NCBI GenBank assembly: GCA_963734865.1
Contig: CAVTIV010000014.1
Location: 186,001-250,000 of the forward strand
Direction: 5' to 3'
Source of the DNA: CBDCUW01 sp963734865
GTDB lineage: Bacteria > Planctomycetota > Planctomycetia > Pirellulales > Pirellulaceae
DNA length: 64,000 nucleotides
Below are positions 1 to 7,707 of this stretch, piece after piece (position 1 is the stretch's first letter; every line of letters starts with the position of its first letter). The notes beneath the pieces are model-generated. The model saw only the letters and a program-made list of their open reading frames with translations, was not told the DNA's origin and ran no database searches. The translations under genes were made by a program, and so were the position numbers.

Positions 1-228
1 AATCGCTGCACCTCGAGCTAAACCACGAACGGAGTTCAAAGCGATCCCGCGAACCGTCTGCCGGTCAAGCTGGCTGGCTACCTCGATGACAATTTCTTCT
101 GCGTCGCCGGTACGCAATTCATGATTCATCCCCGGCAGCCGATCGGGAAACACCGCGTCGACCACACTGCCGCGGATCGAGACCACATGGCCGACGTTGG
201 AATCGTGATTGGAGTTGTGTCCCGGCAT
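1..228 (-). CDS. atpD: F1Fo ATP synthase subunit beta, N-type (partial, N-terminus only)
   Basis: Only about 76 codons are present; the gene runs leftwards off the window. The visible beta-barrel domain has G-H-V-V-S-I-R-G-S-V-V-D near residue 14, then F-P-D-R-L-P, then T-V-R-G-I-A-L and G-L-A-R-G near the window edge, which matches the start of F-type ATPase beta subunits. The wording and the upstream stress-type genes fit the alternative (N-type, atpDCQRBEFAG) enzyme carried by many planctomycetes rather than the housekeeping enzyme, but that is inference because the catalytic domain lies outside. The ATG at 228 gives a normal N-terminus; in-frame ATGs at 255 and 258 would add up to ten residues. 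No strong ribosome-binding site is seen for either choice. Confidence 0.8.
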   Translation of the reverse strand, partial: MPGHNSNHDSNVGHVVSIRGSVVDAVFPDRLPGMNHELRTGDAEEIVIEVASQLDRQTVRGIALNSVRGLARGAAI

Positions 229-344
229 CACCACAAGCTTTCTTTGGCAAATCATCATCCGTCGGACGCAATATGACACATTGGTGCACCTGCCCCCAGA
301 CGCGGGCCGACAACAACTCCTCAGAATCCGAGAATCTCTTCATA

Positions 345-605
345 TCAGCTCAGAACACTACGGCTTGAGTTTCCAGCCGACCAGGAATCCCAGACCAAAG
401 CACCACAAAGCTGCGACATCTGGCTTGTCGCGCCGTACTCCTTGGCCAAACCAAGCAGGTCTTTTGCTGGCTCGGAGACGTAGTGTTGGGCACAGTCATG
501 CGTCATTTCGGCTGCCGAGTGGGCCACTCGGTTGGCCGCCTTTTTCGCCGCCTCGCTGATGCGGCCGGAATCGGTATGCGGCCGTGGTGTGGTTGTTTCA
601 GACAT
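345..605 (-). CDS. small hypothetical protein, probable membrane-anchored stress protein with a C-terminal frameshift
   Basis: An 86-residue open frame, polar and alanine-rich at the start (S-E-A-A-K-K-A-A-N-R-V-A-H). It begins 5 bp after the Holin-X gene and precedes atpD, so it is part of the same minus-strand run. The last third of the frame looks like non-coding sequence. Shifting frame near position 415 instead gives G-L-G-F-L-V-G-W-K-L-K-P and a stop at 358-360, a membrane anchor of the kind that ends DUF883-type proteins. I therefore think the natural product ends at 358 and that one base is missing or extra here. Function unknown. Confidence 0.5.
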   Translation of the reverse strand: MSETTTPRPHTDSGRISEAAKKAANRVAHSAAEMTHDCAQHYVSEPAKDLLGLAKEYGATSQMSQLCGALVWDSWSAGNSSRSVLS

Positions 606-610
606 TCGTT

Positions 611-1117
611 CTACCTTTCGTTAAAAACGGGTTCATTCGGTTGCCGCTGATTTCCATCCATTGGCGAGTTGGACGATCGAGCAAAACTCGCTGCATGTTC
701 TTGGTTCCTCGGCGACGACTGTGGCGAGCGCAGCACCGCTTTAATCCACTTCACATTCTCCACGAATTCGGACTTTGTTTCCTGCATCGCGGCAGATGCT
801 GCCCGAACGGCACGATTCGCGGCGATGAACAACACGATCACGAACCCGATGATACAGCCCGCGACCGTTAGCAAAGAAGCGCCGACCGTCCAATCAGCAA
901 CTTCGCTCAGTAGAAAACCGCCACCAATCATGGCGGTTGTCAGCGCTGAACCAGCCAGCGTCGCACCGATCGCGACCAGGATGACCGCGTGGATTGCTCT
1001 CCGCTTCGCTTCCTCGCTGTCGACCGACAATAGTTGCAGCTGCAACTCGCAAAGGTCGAAAATGTCTTGCGCCAGGCGCCCGAAACTTGATGGTGACTTG
1101 CTCACGATCGCCCTCAT
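611..1117 (-). CDS. phage holin family (Holin-X type) membrane protein
   Basis: A 168-residue inner-membrane protein. Residues about 40-65 and 75-100 form two strong hydrophobic helices separated by a short polar turn, the layout of the Actinobacterial Holin-X family. A soluble N-terminal segment precedes them and a polar, lysine/arginine-rich tail follows. The family name does not imply lysis; such genes commonly sit with CsbD and DUF3618 genes in envelope-stress clusters. I chose the ATG at 1117 because it overlaps the stop of the upstream gene (ATGA), which suggests translational coupling; a longer frame to 1144 is possible. Specific function is not known. Confidence 0.75.
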   Translation of the reverse strand: MRAIVSKSPSSFGRLAQDIFDLCELQLQLLSVDSEEAKRRAIHAVILVAIGATLAGSALTTAMIGGGFLLSEVADWTVGASLLTVAGCIIGFVIVLFIAANRAVRAASAAMQETKSEFVENVKWIKAVLRSPQSSPRNQEHAASFARSSNSPMDGNQRQPNEPVFNER

Positions 1118-1347
1118 GAGTGCAGTTTGCGTTTGACAAGCCATCCCGCTGCCGCGCCGAAGGCGACAGCGGTGACAACCACGATGATCGGATGATCGCC
1201 CATCAATCGGCTGGCGGATGCGGCGAAACCACCGGCCGTTTCGTCGTCGGCTCGTTCGTTGGCGAGCGTTCGATAACCGGATGTGGTTTCCCAGCGTTGT
1301 GAAACCTGTTGCGAGTGTGCGGCACCGTTTTCTTCTGGAGCAATCAT
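1114..1347 (-). CDS. small C-terminally anchored membrane protein (DUF883-like tail)
   Basis: A 77-residue protein with a polar N-terminal half and one C-terminal hydrophobic helix, H-P-I-I-V-V-V-T-A-V-A-F-G-A-A-A-G-W, followed by L-V-K-R-K. A glycine-containing helix ending in basic residues is typical of ElaB/YqjD/DUF883 tail-anchored proteins, though the soluble part is too short for a firm assignment. It lies 30 bp downstream of the DUF3618-like gene and its stop overlaps the start of the Holin-X gene by ATGA, so it is almost certainly co-transcribed. The role is presumably at the membrane under stress; this is inference from neighbours. Confidence 0.65.
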   Translation of the reverse strand: MIAPEENGAAHSQQVSQRWETTSGYRTLANERADDETAGGFAASASRLMGDHPIIVVVTAVAFGAAAGWLVKRKLHS

Positions 1348-1377
1348 GAGTTCGTCGATCCTGGTTGTGAATCCTGG

Positions 1378-1848
1378 TTATGTTTGACGACGTCGGTAAG
1401 TCTCGGATTCGTGAGGTTCTCGACCGTTGGCGTACCGCTCCGCGTCCGATCGCTGGCCAGACCGGCTGGCCGATATTGCCTCGGAAAAATGTTTTGTGGC
1501 AATCGACACGCCCGACCGCAAAGCCAACGTGATCAGAGTACGCGCCAAGCTTCCCATCACACTGCCTGCGGCGACGGTACGACCATTGGCCGACTGGTTC
1601 GGATCGATCCGGCCATCAGCGTGTTGCTCGACACGTTGCTCGCGGCGCGCGGGAACAAGCAGGTAGCCGGCGACCGCCGCCGCCGCCACGACCGCCCACG
1701 GACGTTGGCGAACGTGGTATTTCCAATCGGTCAGCTGACGCATACGCGCTCGTGCCGCGTCAGCATCACCCGGCATCCCGTTGCGGATTGCCTGCATCTG
1801 CTCCCGAATCGCTTTCGACTCGGTTCGCCTTGCGAGTGTGTTTGCCAC
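1378..1848 (-). CDS. DUF3618-like membrane protein
   Basis: A 156-residue protein. The N-terminal 45 residues are basic and probably helical (A-R-R-T-E-S-K-A-I-R-E-Q-M). A short membrane segment follows, W-A-V-V-A-A-A-A-V-A-G-Y-L-L-V-P-A-R-R, and after a polar linker there is a second, weaker hydrophobic stretch near residues 95-115 (S-L-A-R-T-L-I-T-L-A). The pattern of an arginine-rich helix, then a conserved R-P-W, then one membrane helix is that of DUF3618-type proteins that accompany CsbD and Holin-X genes. It starts 35 bp after the CsbD gene. Family assignment is tentative. Confidence 0.6.
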   Translation of the reverse strand: MANTLARRTESKAIREQMQAIRNGMPGDADAARARMRQLTDWKYHVRQRPWAVVAAAAVAGYLLVPARREQRVEQHADGRIDPNQSANGRTVAAGSVMGSLARTLITLALRSGVSIATKHFSEAISASRSGQRSDAERYANGREPHESETYRRRQT

Positions 1849-1883
1849 CCTCAGGTCTCCTCGTGACTTCGATGATCATTCAT

Positions 1884-2321
1884 CTAGCGGCGCGGTTTCA
1901 TGAAGAACAGGGCTCCTGCGGCAATGCCTAGACCGAACGCGATCGCCAAAGATTCCGCTGGCCGGTTCCGGACCGCTGTGGCGATTTTGTCACCATAGTC
2001 GCTACCGATGTCGGCGGCGCGGCGATAATTCTGTTTCAGGTACTCGCCCGCCTCGGCGGCATATTCGCCTGCACTATCGGCATATTGATGAGCGGCCTCG
2101 CTGACCCGTTCGCCGATGCGATGGCCTTCGCCAATCACATTCGACAAAACTTCTTCAATTTCCCGCCGCGTCGCACCCGTCTTTTCCTGGACAAAACCAA
2201 CCAACTGATCCGCCGACTCATTGGCACGGCTCAAATCGTCGTCGGTCAGCTGTCCCCAATGTTCCTGTAGCCGCCCCTTGACCTCGTTCCATTGACCCTT
2301 CAGTTCTTCTCGCGTAACCAT
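1884..2321 (-). CDS. CsbD-family stress protein fused to a DUF883-like membrane tail
   Basis: A 145-residue protein. The first 60 residues are a CsbD domain (E-E-L-K-G-Q-W-N-E-V-K-G-R-L-Q-E-H-W-G then L-T-D-D-D-L), a small helical stress-response module. Residues 60-110 are amphipathic helix rich in A, E and Y, and the C-terminus is a DUF883-type anchor, R-P-A-E-S-L-A-I-A-F-G-L-G-I-A-A-G. The start is fixed by a good ribosome-binding site (AAAGGAG, eight bases before the ATG); the longer open frame upstream runs into the divergent enolase gene and is not coding. First gene of the minus-strand cluster leading to atpD. Confidence 0.85.
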   Translation of the reverse strand: MVTREELKGQWNEVKGRLQEHWGQLTDDDLSRANESADQLVGFVQEKTGATRREIEEVLSNVIGEGHRIGERVSEAAHQYADSAGEYAAEAGEYLKQNYRRAADIGSDYGDKIATAVRNRPAESLAIAFGLGIAAGALFFMKPRR

Positions 2322-2645
2322 CGTCGTTACTCCTTTGTGAATTGATGCAAGGAAATGATCATGCCCAGCGACGCTGCCTTGTCGACAAGCGAGCTGGCTA
2401 GCCCATGAAACAGTATGCACACCGTGTGCCAAAAGTGGGGGCAGCGACACGCTAAATTGAGTTTTCCGTCGCCAGGCAGCGATGGTGCACCGCAGATGCG
2501 ACCCGACAGCAACCTGCGGGTGACCGAGAAGTCGAAGGAGTTCATCGCTCCTCTCGACGAAATCCGTGACCCTTGACGGATTGTCACCGATGGCGATGAG
2601 TCGAACGCATTTCGCTTGGCTCGAAAATATGCCGTTGCCTTTACC

Positions 2646-2681
2646 AGTCCCCTGTACGAAACGAGTCCCCTGTACGAAAAC
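2646..2681. repeat. 18-bp tandem duplication in the csbD-like/eno intergenic region
   Basis: Two adjacent copies of an 18-base unit with core AGTCCCCTGTACGAAA lie about 75-110 bases before the enolase start. The remainder of the 433-base region between the two divergent genes shows no gene that I can support; it should hold both promoters. Confidence 0.6.
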
Positions 2682-2754
2682 GGAACGTGACGACGATCCA
2701 GTTCCTTCTGTTCGAGCCCGACAAATGGGGCGAATGAAACGAAGTAAGCACGAT

Positions 2755-4032
2755 ATGTTCATCAAACAGATCACCGCCCAGGAAGTTCTCGATTCCAGGG
2801 GCAACCCAACCGTTGAAGGACAAGTCACGCTTGAAGATGGCACGTTTGGTTCGGCGATTGTTCCGTCCGGGGCATCGACCGGCGAGCGAGAAGCTGCCGA
2901 ATTGCGGGATGGTGACGAAAAGCGGTATGGCGGCAAGGGTGTGAAGAAGGCCGTCGAGAACGTCGAGGCAAAGATCGCTCCGCTATTGGTCGGCAAAGAT
3001 GCCCTCGATCAGCGGGCGATTGACCGCCTGATGATCGAACTGGATGGAACCCCGAACAAAACAGCGCTGGGGGCGAATGCGATCCTTGCCGTCTCAATGG
3101 CCGTGGCACGAGCCGCCGCCAATTCGTTGCGGTTGCCGTTGTATCGCTACCTCGGCGGCAGTAACGCCTCGCTCTTGCCAGTGCCGTGCATGAACGTCAT
3201 CAACGGCGGTAAGCACGCCGATAACACGGTGGACTTTCAGGAGTTCATGATCGCCCCCCATCATGCTCCATCGTTCGCTGAGGCGATTCGCATGGGGATA
3301 GAGACGTTCCACGCCCTGAAGGGAATATTGAAGAAGAATGGTTACAGCACCGGCGTCGGCGATGAGGGCGGCTTCGCTCCCGACCTGAAGTCCAACGTCG
3401 AGGCCGTCGAAGTCATCTTGGAGGCAATCATCAAAGCGGGCTACAAGCCGGGCGACGACATTTCGATCTGTCTTGATCCTGCGACCAGCGAGATGTGGGA
3501 CAACGGCCAATATCTGTTCTTCAAATCCGACAAGTCGAGGAAAACGTCCGACGAAATGGTCGCACTCTGGTCGTCATGGGTTAGCCAGTACCCCATCGTG
3601 CTGCTCGAAGATGGCATGGCCGAGAACGACTGGACCGGTTGGAAAACGCTGACCGACGAACTCAGTCAAAAGGTGGAACTCGTTGGGGACGATTTGTTCT
3701 GCACGAATCCGGCGATTCTGGCGAAGGGCATCGAGGCGGGCGTCGGCAATTCGATTCTCATCAAGCTCAACCAGATCGGCACGATCACCGAGACGCTGGA
3801 CACCATCGAGCTTGCCATGAAGCACAATTACAACTGCTTCATTTCGCACCGTTCAGGAGAGACCGAGGACACCACAATTGCCGATCTGACGGTGGCGGTG
3901 GGAGCCGGTCATCTCAAGACGGGTTCGGGCTGTCGGAGTGAGCGGGTCGCCAAGTTCAACCAGTTGTTGCGGATCGAGCGGCAGCTGGGTCGTGATGCCC
4001 GGTTCGCAGGACGAAGCACTTTCAAGTGCTGA
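2755..4032 (+). CDS. eno: enolase (phosphopyruvate hydratase)
   Basis: A cytoplasmic glycolytic enzyme that converts 2-phosphoglycerate to phosphoenolpyruvate. At 425 residues it has the usual length. Diagnostic motifs in order: V-L-D-S-R-G-N-P-T at the N-terminus, S-G-A-S-T-G near 38, the N-V-I-N-G-G-K-H-A loop, G-D-E-G-G-F-A-P, L-L-E-D-G-M-A-E-N-D-W with a metal ligand, G-D-D-L-F-C-T-N, L-I-K-L-N-Q-I-G-T with the catalytic lysine, S-H-R-S-G-E-T-E-D and K-T-G-S. All key residues are present. I chose the ATG at 2755, which gives the standard start M-F-I-K-Q-I-T; in-frame ATGs at 2734 and 2725 are alternatives, the former having GGGGCG just upstream. It stands alone between two unrelated clusters. 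A 7-bp inverted repeat overlaps the stop codon. Confidence 0.94.
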   Translation: MFIKQITAQEVLDSRGNPTVEGQVTLEDGTFGSAIVPSGASTGEREAAELRDGDEKRYGGKGVKKAVENVEAKIAPLLVGKDALDQRAIDRLMIELDGTPNKTALGANAILAVSMAVARAAANSLRLPLYRYLGGSNASLLPVPCMNVINGGKHADNTVDFQEFMIAPHHAPSFAEAIRMGIETFHALKGILKKNGYSTGVGDEGGFAPDLKSNVEAVEVILEAIIKAGYKPGDDISICLDPATSEMWDNGQYLFFKSDKSRKTSDEMVALWSSWVSQYPIVLLEDGMAENDWTGWKTLTDELSQKVELVGDDLFCTNPAILAKGIEAGVGNSILIKLNQIGTITETLDTIELAMKHNYNCFISHRSGETEDTTIADLTVAVGAGHLKTGSGCRSERVAKFNQLLRIERQLGRDARFAGRSTFKC

Positions 4033-4302
4033 TGTCTGTCCTGCTTCTCTGCCCGAGTCTGCATAAGTATTGATGTGCTGTGGGCATTCCACAGCCACGA
4101 GAAATGAAATCATGAACATCAGCATCCTTCTCATTTCCCTCGTCGTCACGCGAGCAGACGGTTCTGATATTCACGGCCCTGCATCGACGAAAGCTGTGAA
4201 AATGCCTGCGTGATTTTTCACTGTCCGACGACAGAAACTGTTGGCGAGGGATTCCGTCGGCGCCGATCCAATCCGAACGAGGAATTGAGGGACAGTTACG
4301 AA

Positions 4303-7300
4303 ATGCATGGGCGAGTCAACCAGAAGGGTGGCCAGGCGGATGCACGCCACGGACGATGCTTTCCTGTCGGGATCAGGTTTTCGATCGGGCTGGTAATGAC
4401 CGTCCTTGCCGGCGGGGCACTCGCCCAGGACAGGGAAATCCGTTTGCCAGACGAGCAAGCGTCCGAGCCCCGGACTGCGGCACAAGAGAATTCGGGACAA
4501 GAGAATTCGGGACAAGAGAATTCGGGACAAGAGAATTCGGGACAAGAGAATTCGGGACAAGGCGATGTGTCCGGAGGTCGTGACGCGGGGGCGGGTTTAC
4601 TGAGCCTGTTCCAGGCGTGGATTGCCGCCGATCCGAGAGAATCGGCGGACTCCCAAGCCCGGTCACCATGGGCGGACGTCGCTTGGGACTACTTGCGCGT
4701 CGGGCAACTGAACGAAGCAATGACGGTCCTTGGCGAAGCGGCTGATCGGAACCCGCCACCGGAGAACCGGACCGTGGCAGGGCTCGCCGGCGTGGCGGCC
4801 GCGTGGAATCGACGGCTGGCTGCACTGGACGCCGACCAACGATTTGCATCGCTCCGTGAATGGTCCCTGCCGACGGAGACGCGACGAACCGTTCGCGTCT
4901 TGGCCTCCCTGGTGCCGCAAGATGCTCCGCCGAAAGCGTTTGCCCGGGCGATCGGCGAGCGACCGCGCGATCACTCATTTCCCGTCTCGGAGATCAATGG
5001 GATCGACGGACTGTTCAGCACGGCTTGGCTGCTGGTGAAGTCGGCTGAAGAGACAGGTCGATTGAGAGGATTGATCGCCGAACTGACCGCGTTGTCCGAA
5101 CAGGGAGTTCCCGCCGCGGACGAGGTCCTGTCGTTAGCCAGGATTGTCGCCGACGACCGACGCGACGAGGGACTGGAAACAACACTTCGTCAGCGGCTGG
5201 CGGTGTTGCAACGGCAACAGCCACCGGAACGGAACGGTAAAGGACCGGTTCCAGACAACCTGATCTGGCAGTACGGCTACACGCCGGTCGATCCCGATCC
5301 GCTTCGTATCGACTTTCAACCGTTGCCGTTCTGGACCGGATCACTATGGTCGGGATCAGCCGAATACCCTGACCCGAAGCTGGGTTGGACCAGTTTGGAC
5401 TTAACCGGTGGGCACACGGGACGGCAATTTTCACCGGTGCGCCGGTGGGTCGCTCCGGCCGACGGAACGCTGACCATCGTCGGCGAACTCAGGCACCACC
5501 AAGACCGAGGGGACGGCGTCCAGGCCCGGATCGTTGGCGGTCGAACAGGGTTGGCTGGTCAATGGCACGCGCTAAATCATTCCACCAGCACGATCGTCCA
5601 ATCGATCGAAGTGCATGCCTGGGAGACGATCGATTTCGTGGTGGACCGAGTGCAGACCGACACTTCGGACCGGTATCTGTGGACCGTTCAACTGACATTG
5701 ATCACCACCGGCGACGAGGTGTTGACGTTCGATTCGATCGGTTCCGATCCGGCACCGAAGACCACGAACGTGCTGGGCCACTTGACGCTCGCGGCGGCTT
5801 GCCTGGGCCATGACCGCCTGTCATCGATCGGCGAATCAATGATCGAGAAGCTGCTCGAAAATGCCGGGGCCGGTTCCTCACCGCTGATCAGCCCGGCCTT
5901 ACAGCGGGCCCGGGCGGTCGCCGTTGCCACGCGTTATTCCGACGCGGGCCCGATCGAGTTCGGCGGTAGCCGTCCACAGAACTGGGTCGCCGCAAACGGC
6001 GAAGATGCCGTGCTGCACGCCGCCGGTGGAAGTCCTGCTCTTTGGCTGGCTCACGACGAGCACCTGCTGCAGGTCTCCGGCACGCGTAGCGGAGCGCTGC
6101 TGTTTCGTTATCCGCTGACCGGCGAGTTCGAGTTCTCCTGTGAAACGCAGCAAGGCGGCGGTTATCCAACCGATGGCGGGTTGATCTACGCCGGATTGCA
6201 ATTCCTGGCCAAGGGCGGCAAGCAGGATTTGACCGTCCACGACCCCGATGCGTCGCATTTCGTCAAGAAGCCGTGTCCGTTCGTCCGCGGCGGGCCCGAC
6301 GCCGTCTTCAACCGGATCTCGATTCGTTCCACCGCCGAGGGAGCGATGTTCTTGGTGGGCGGTCATCCCGTCTGGAGGGATTCACGGGTCGTGGACTCGA
6401 GCCCGTGGATCGGATTACGGGCGTTTGGCGATCGTCGTCCGCTGTTTCGTAATCTGAAGCTGACGGGCCGTCCGATCATTCCGCGCGAAGTGCGGCTGGT
6501 CGATGAAACGACGATGCGAGGATGGCAGGCAAAGTATTTCGGTGAATCACAGGCTTCGTTCGCATTCGCGACTTCGTTCGATCCACGGCCGGACAGTTGG
6601 TCGGTCAGCGACGGCACGATTTCCAACGCCAAACGCGAGGTCGACGCCGAGGCGCCTTCGCAGAGCCTGCTCCGCTATCAACGCCCACTGCTCGAGGGCG
6701 AATCGATCTCCTATGAGTTCTACTCCCAACCCGGAGAAATCGAAGTCCACCCGTCGCTGGGGCGACTGGCGTTTTTCATCGAGCCGGACGGTGTCCGATT
6801 GCACTGGATCACGGACGGCGCGAGGGATTGGACGGGGCTGGACGAAGACAATGCGATCGTCGAACCGCTGAATCGGCGCGGCCCCAAGACATTGCCGCTC
6901 AAACTCAACGACTGGAATCGCCTGGTCGTTTCATTGACGGGCGACGAGGCAACGTTGTCGCTGAACGACGAGGTGATCTACCAGCGCCACGTCGAACCGG
7001 AAAACGGACGACAATTTGGTTTCTACCATGACCGTCGACGCAGCGAGGTCCGTGTCCGCAATGTGCTGATGACCGGTAACTGGCCAGAGAAAATTCCGGA
7101 CGAGGTGCTCACGGATCTCGCGGCACCGGCATCAGCCGAACGATCCGACGCCCAGCGCCGGCGATGCATGACATCTTCGGCGATTCCGATCTCGCTTCAA
7201 ATGGACTGGCCGTCAGCGAACATGCCGCAACCATGCCAGACGAACAGCGGTACTCCTTTCTTTCGGATTGGGTGCTTCCGGGCCGTGGTCGCCGTTCGTT

Positions 7301-7329
7301 TCGACTCGCGGGCGCATTTGCGACGTTGA
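4303..7329 (+). CDS. giant exported DUF1583-type protein, N-terminal part (frameshifted gene)
   Basis: First and longest piece of a gene that continues to 10481. A signal peptide (F-S-I-G-L-V-M-T-V-L-A-G-G-A-L-A then Q) precedes five Q-E-N-S-G repeats, a helical domain (about residues 100-330), and two concanavalin-like beta domains, the second with Y-E-F-Y-S-Q-P-G-E and W-N-R-L-V-V-S-L. The layout matches the large DUF1583-group proteins of Rhodopirellula, whose function is unknown. I chose ATG 4303 because it sits after GAGGGA and directly before the signal peptide; a frame to 4210 exists. Coding sense is lost near 7130, where the frame should shift; the last 65 or so residues are probably not natural. 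Modules in this part are repeated in the second half of the gene. Confidence 0.72.
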   Translation: MHGRVNQKGGQADARHGRCFPVGIRFSIGLVMTVLAGGALAQDREIRLPDEQASEPRTAAQENSGQENSGQENSGQENSGQENSGQGDVSGGRDAGAGLLSLFQAWIAADPRESADSQARSPWADVAWDYLRVGQLNEAMTVLGEAADRNPPPENRTVAGLAGVAAAWNRRLAALDADQRFASLREWSLPTETRRTVRVLASLVPQDAPPKAFARAIGERPRDHSFPVSEINGIDGLFSTAWLLVKSAEETGRLRGLIAELTALSEQGVPAADEVLSLARIVADDRRDEGLETTLRQRLAVLQRQQPPERNGKGPVPDNLIWQYGYTPVDPDPLRIDFQPLPFWTGSLWSGSAEYPDPKLGWTSLDLTGGHTGRQFSPVRRWVAPADGTLTIVGELRHHQDRGDGVQARIVGGRTGLAGQWHALNHSTSTIVQSIEVHAWETIDFVVDRVQTDTSDRYLWTVQLTLITTGDEVLTFDSIGSDPAPKTTNVLGHLTLAAACLGHDRLSSIGESMIEKLLENAGAGSSPLISPALQRARAVAVATRYSDAGPIEFGGSRPQNWVAANGEDAVLHAAGGSPALWLAHDEHLLQVSGTRSGALLFRYPLTGEFEFSCETQQGGGYPTDGGLIYAGLQFLAKGGKQDLTVHDPDASHFVKKPCPFVRGGPDAVFNRISIRSTAEGAMFLVGGHPVWRDSRVVDSSPWIGLRAFGDRRPLFRNLKLTGRPIIPREVRLVDETTMRGWQAKYFGESQASFAFATSFDPRPDSWSVSDGTISNAKREVDAEAPSQSLLRYQRPLLEGESISYEFYSQPGEIEVHPSLGRLAFFIEPDGVRLHWITDGARDWTGLDEDNAIVEPLNRRGPKTLPLKLNDWNRLVVSLTGDEATLSLNDEVIYQRHVEPENGRQFGFYHDRRRSEVRVRNVLMTGNWPEKIPDEVLTDLAAPASAERSDAQRRRCMTSSAIPISLQMDWPSANMPQPCQTNSGTPFFRIGCFRAVVAVRFDSRAHLRR
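4482..4556 (+). repeat. five perfect 15-bp tandem repeats encoding Q-E-N-S-G
   Basis: The unit ACAAGAGAATTCGGG occurs five times head to tail with a partial sixth copy. It keeps the reading frame and encodes a flexible polar linker between the signal peptide and the first domain of the giant protein. The copies are identical at the DNA level, so expansion is recent. Each copy holds a GAATTC site. Confidence 0.95.
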
Positions 7330-7707
7330 ATCCTCCGCCGACCGGTGAGGAATCGCCAGGCGACGTCGGCGGACGACTCGTGGCCCCCGCGTACGACTTG
7401 GTGGATATCGCGCAGCGGCTGAATCGAATGGACGAACTGCGCGAGCGAATCGCGGCCGTCAATCCGGTGGACGAAAGACAGCAGCGCCTCCCAATGCGCC
7501 CTTCTGTTTCTGGTCGATGCGGCACGTCATGACCCGATCGCAGCCGCGACGGCCTGCGGACAGTTGCTGGCGCTGCGTGAACAGAACGCTGATTTCACCG
7601 TGGATTCGTTGTGGCCCGAAACGCTGGTTGCCCTGCGGGGCTCACAATCGCCTGAGACGAGGGCGCTCGTTTTCGAATTGTGCTTGCAGCTGCGCGAAGT
7701 CTGGTGA
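7164..7707 (+). pseudogene. middle segment of the giant DUF1583-type gene, in two shifted frames
   Basis: This stretch joins the two large pieces. One frame from 7164 reads P-D-E-Q-R-Y-S-F-L-S-D-W-V-L-P, which mirrors D-A-D-Q-R-F-A-S-L-R-E-W-S-L-P of the first helical domain. Near 7490 the sense moves to another frame (A-L-L-F-L-V-D-A-A-R-H-D, then L-W-P-E-T-L-V-A-L-R-G) that stops at 7705-7707. So the helical domain is duplicated, and at least three single-base shifts (near 7130, 7490 and 7690) interrupt what was one protein of about 2,050 residues. Confidence 0.6.

Noticed and set aside
611..1117. Holin-X gene as evidence of a prophage
   Set aside because: There are no phage structural or lysis genes nearby; this family commonly occurs in chromosomal stress clusters.
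1309..1866. Long plus-strand frame opposite the DUF3618-like gene
   Set aside because: Shadow of the minus-strand coding region in GC-rich sequence; no protein-like motifs.
2322..2996. Open frame continuing upstream of the CsbD-like gene for about 225 codons
   Set aside because: It runs antisense through the start of enolase, has no family resemblance, and a strong ribosome-binding site fixes the CsbD start at 2321.
4112..4213. A 33-codon plus-strand frame with a hydrophobic start between eno and the giant gene
   Set aside because: It has signal-peptide-like residues but no continuation, no neighbour support and no clear ribosome-binding site; chance cannot be excluded.
4482..4556. Tandem repeat considered as a CRISPR array
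   Set aside because: The units are contiguous with no spacers and lie in frame inside a gene. No CRISPR array or cas gene was seen anywhere in the window.
4373..4978. Minus-strand frames across the 15-bp repeat with L-V-P-N-S repeats
   Set aside because: Antisense translation of the tandem repeat inside a real plus-strand gene.
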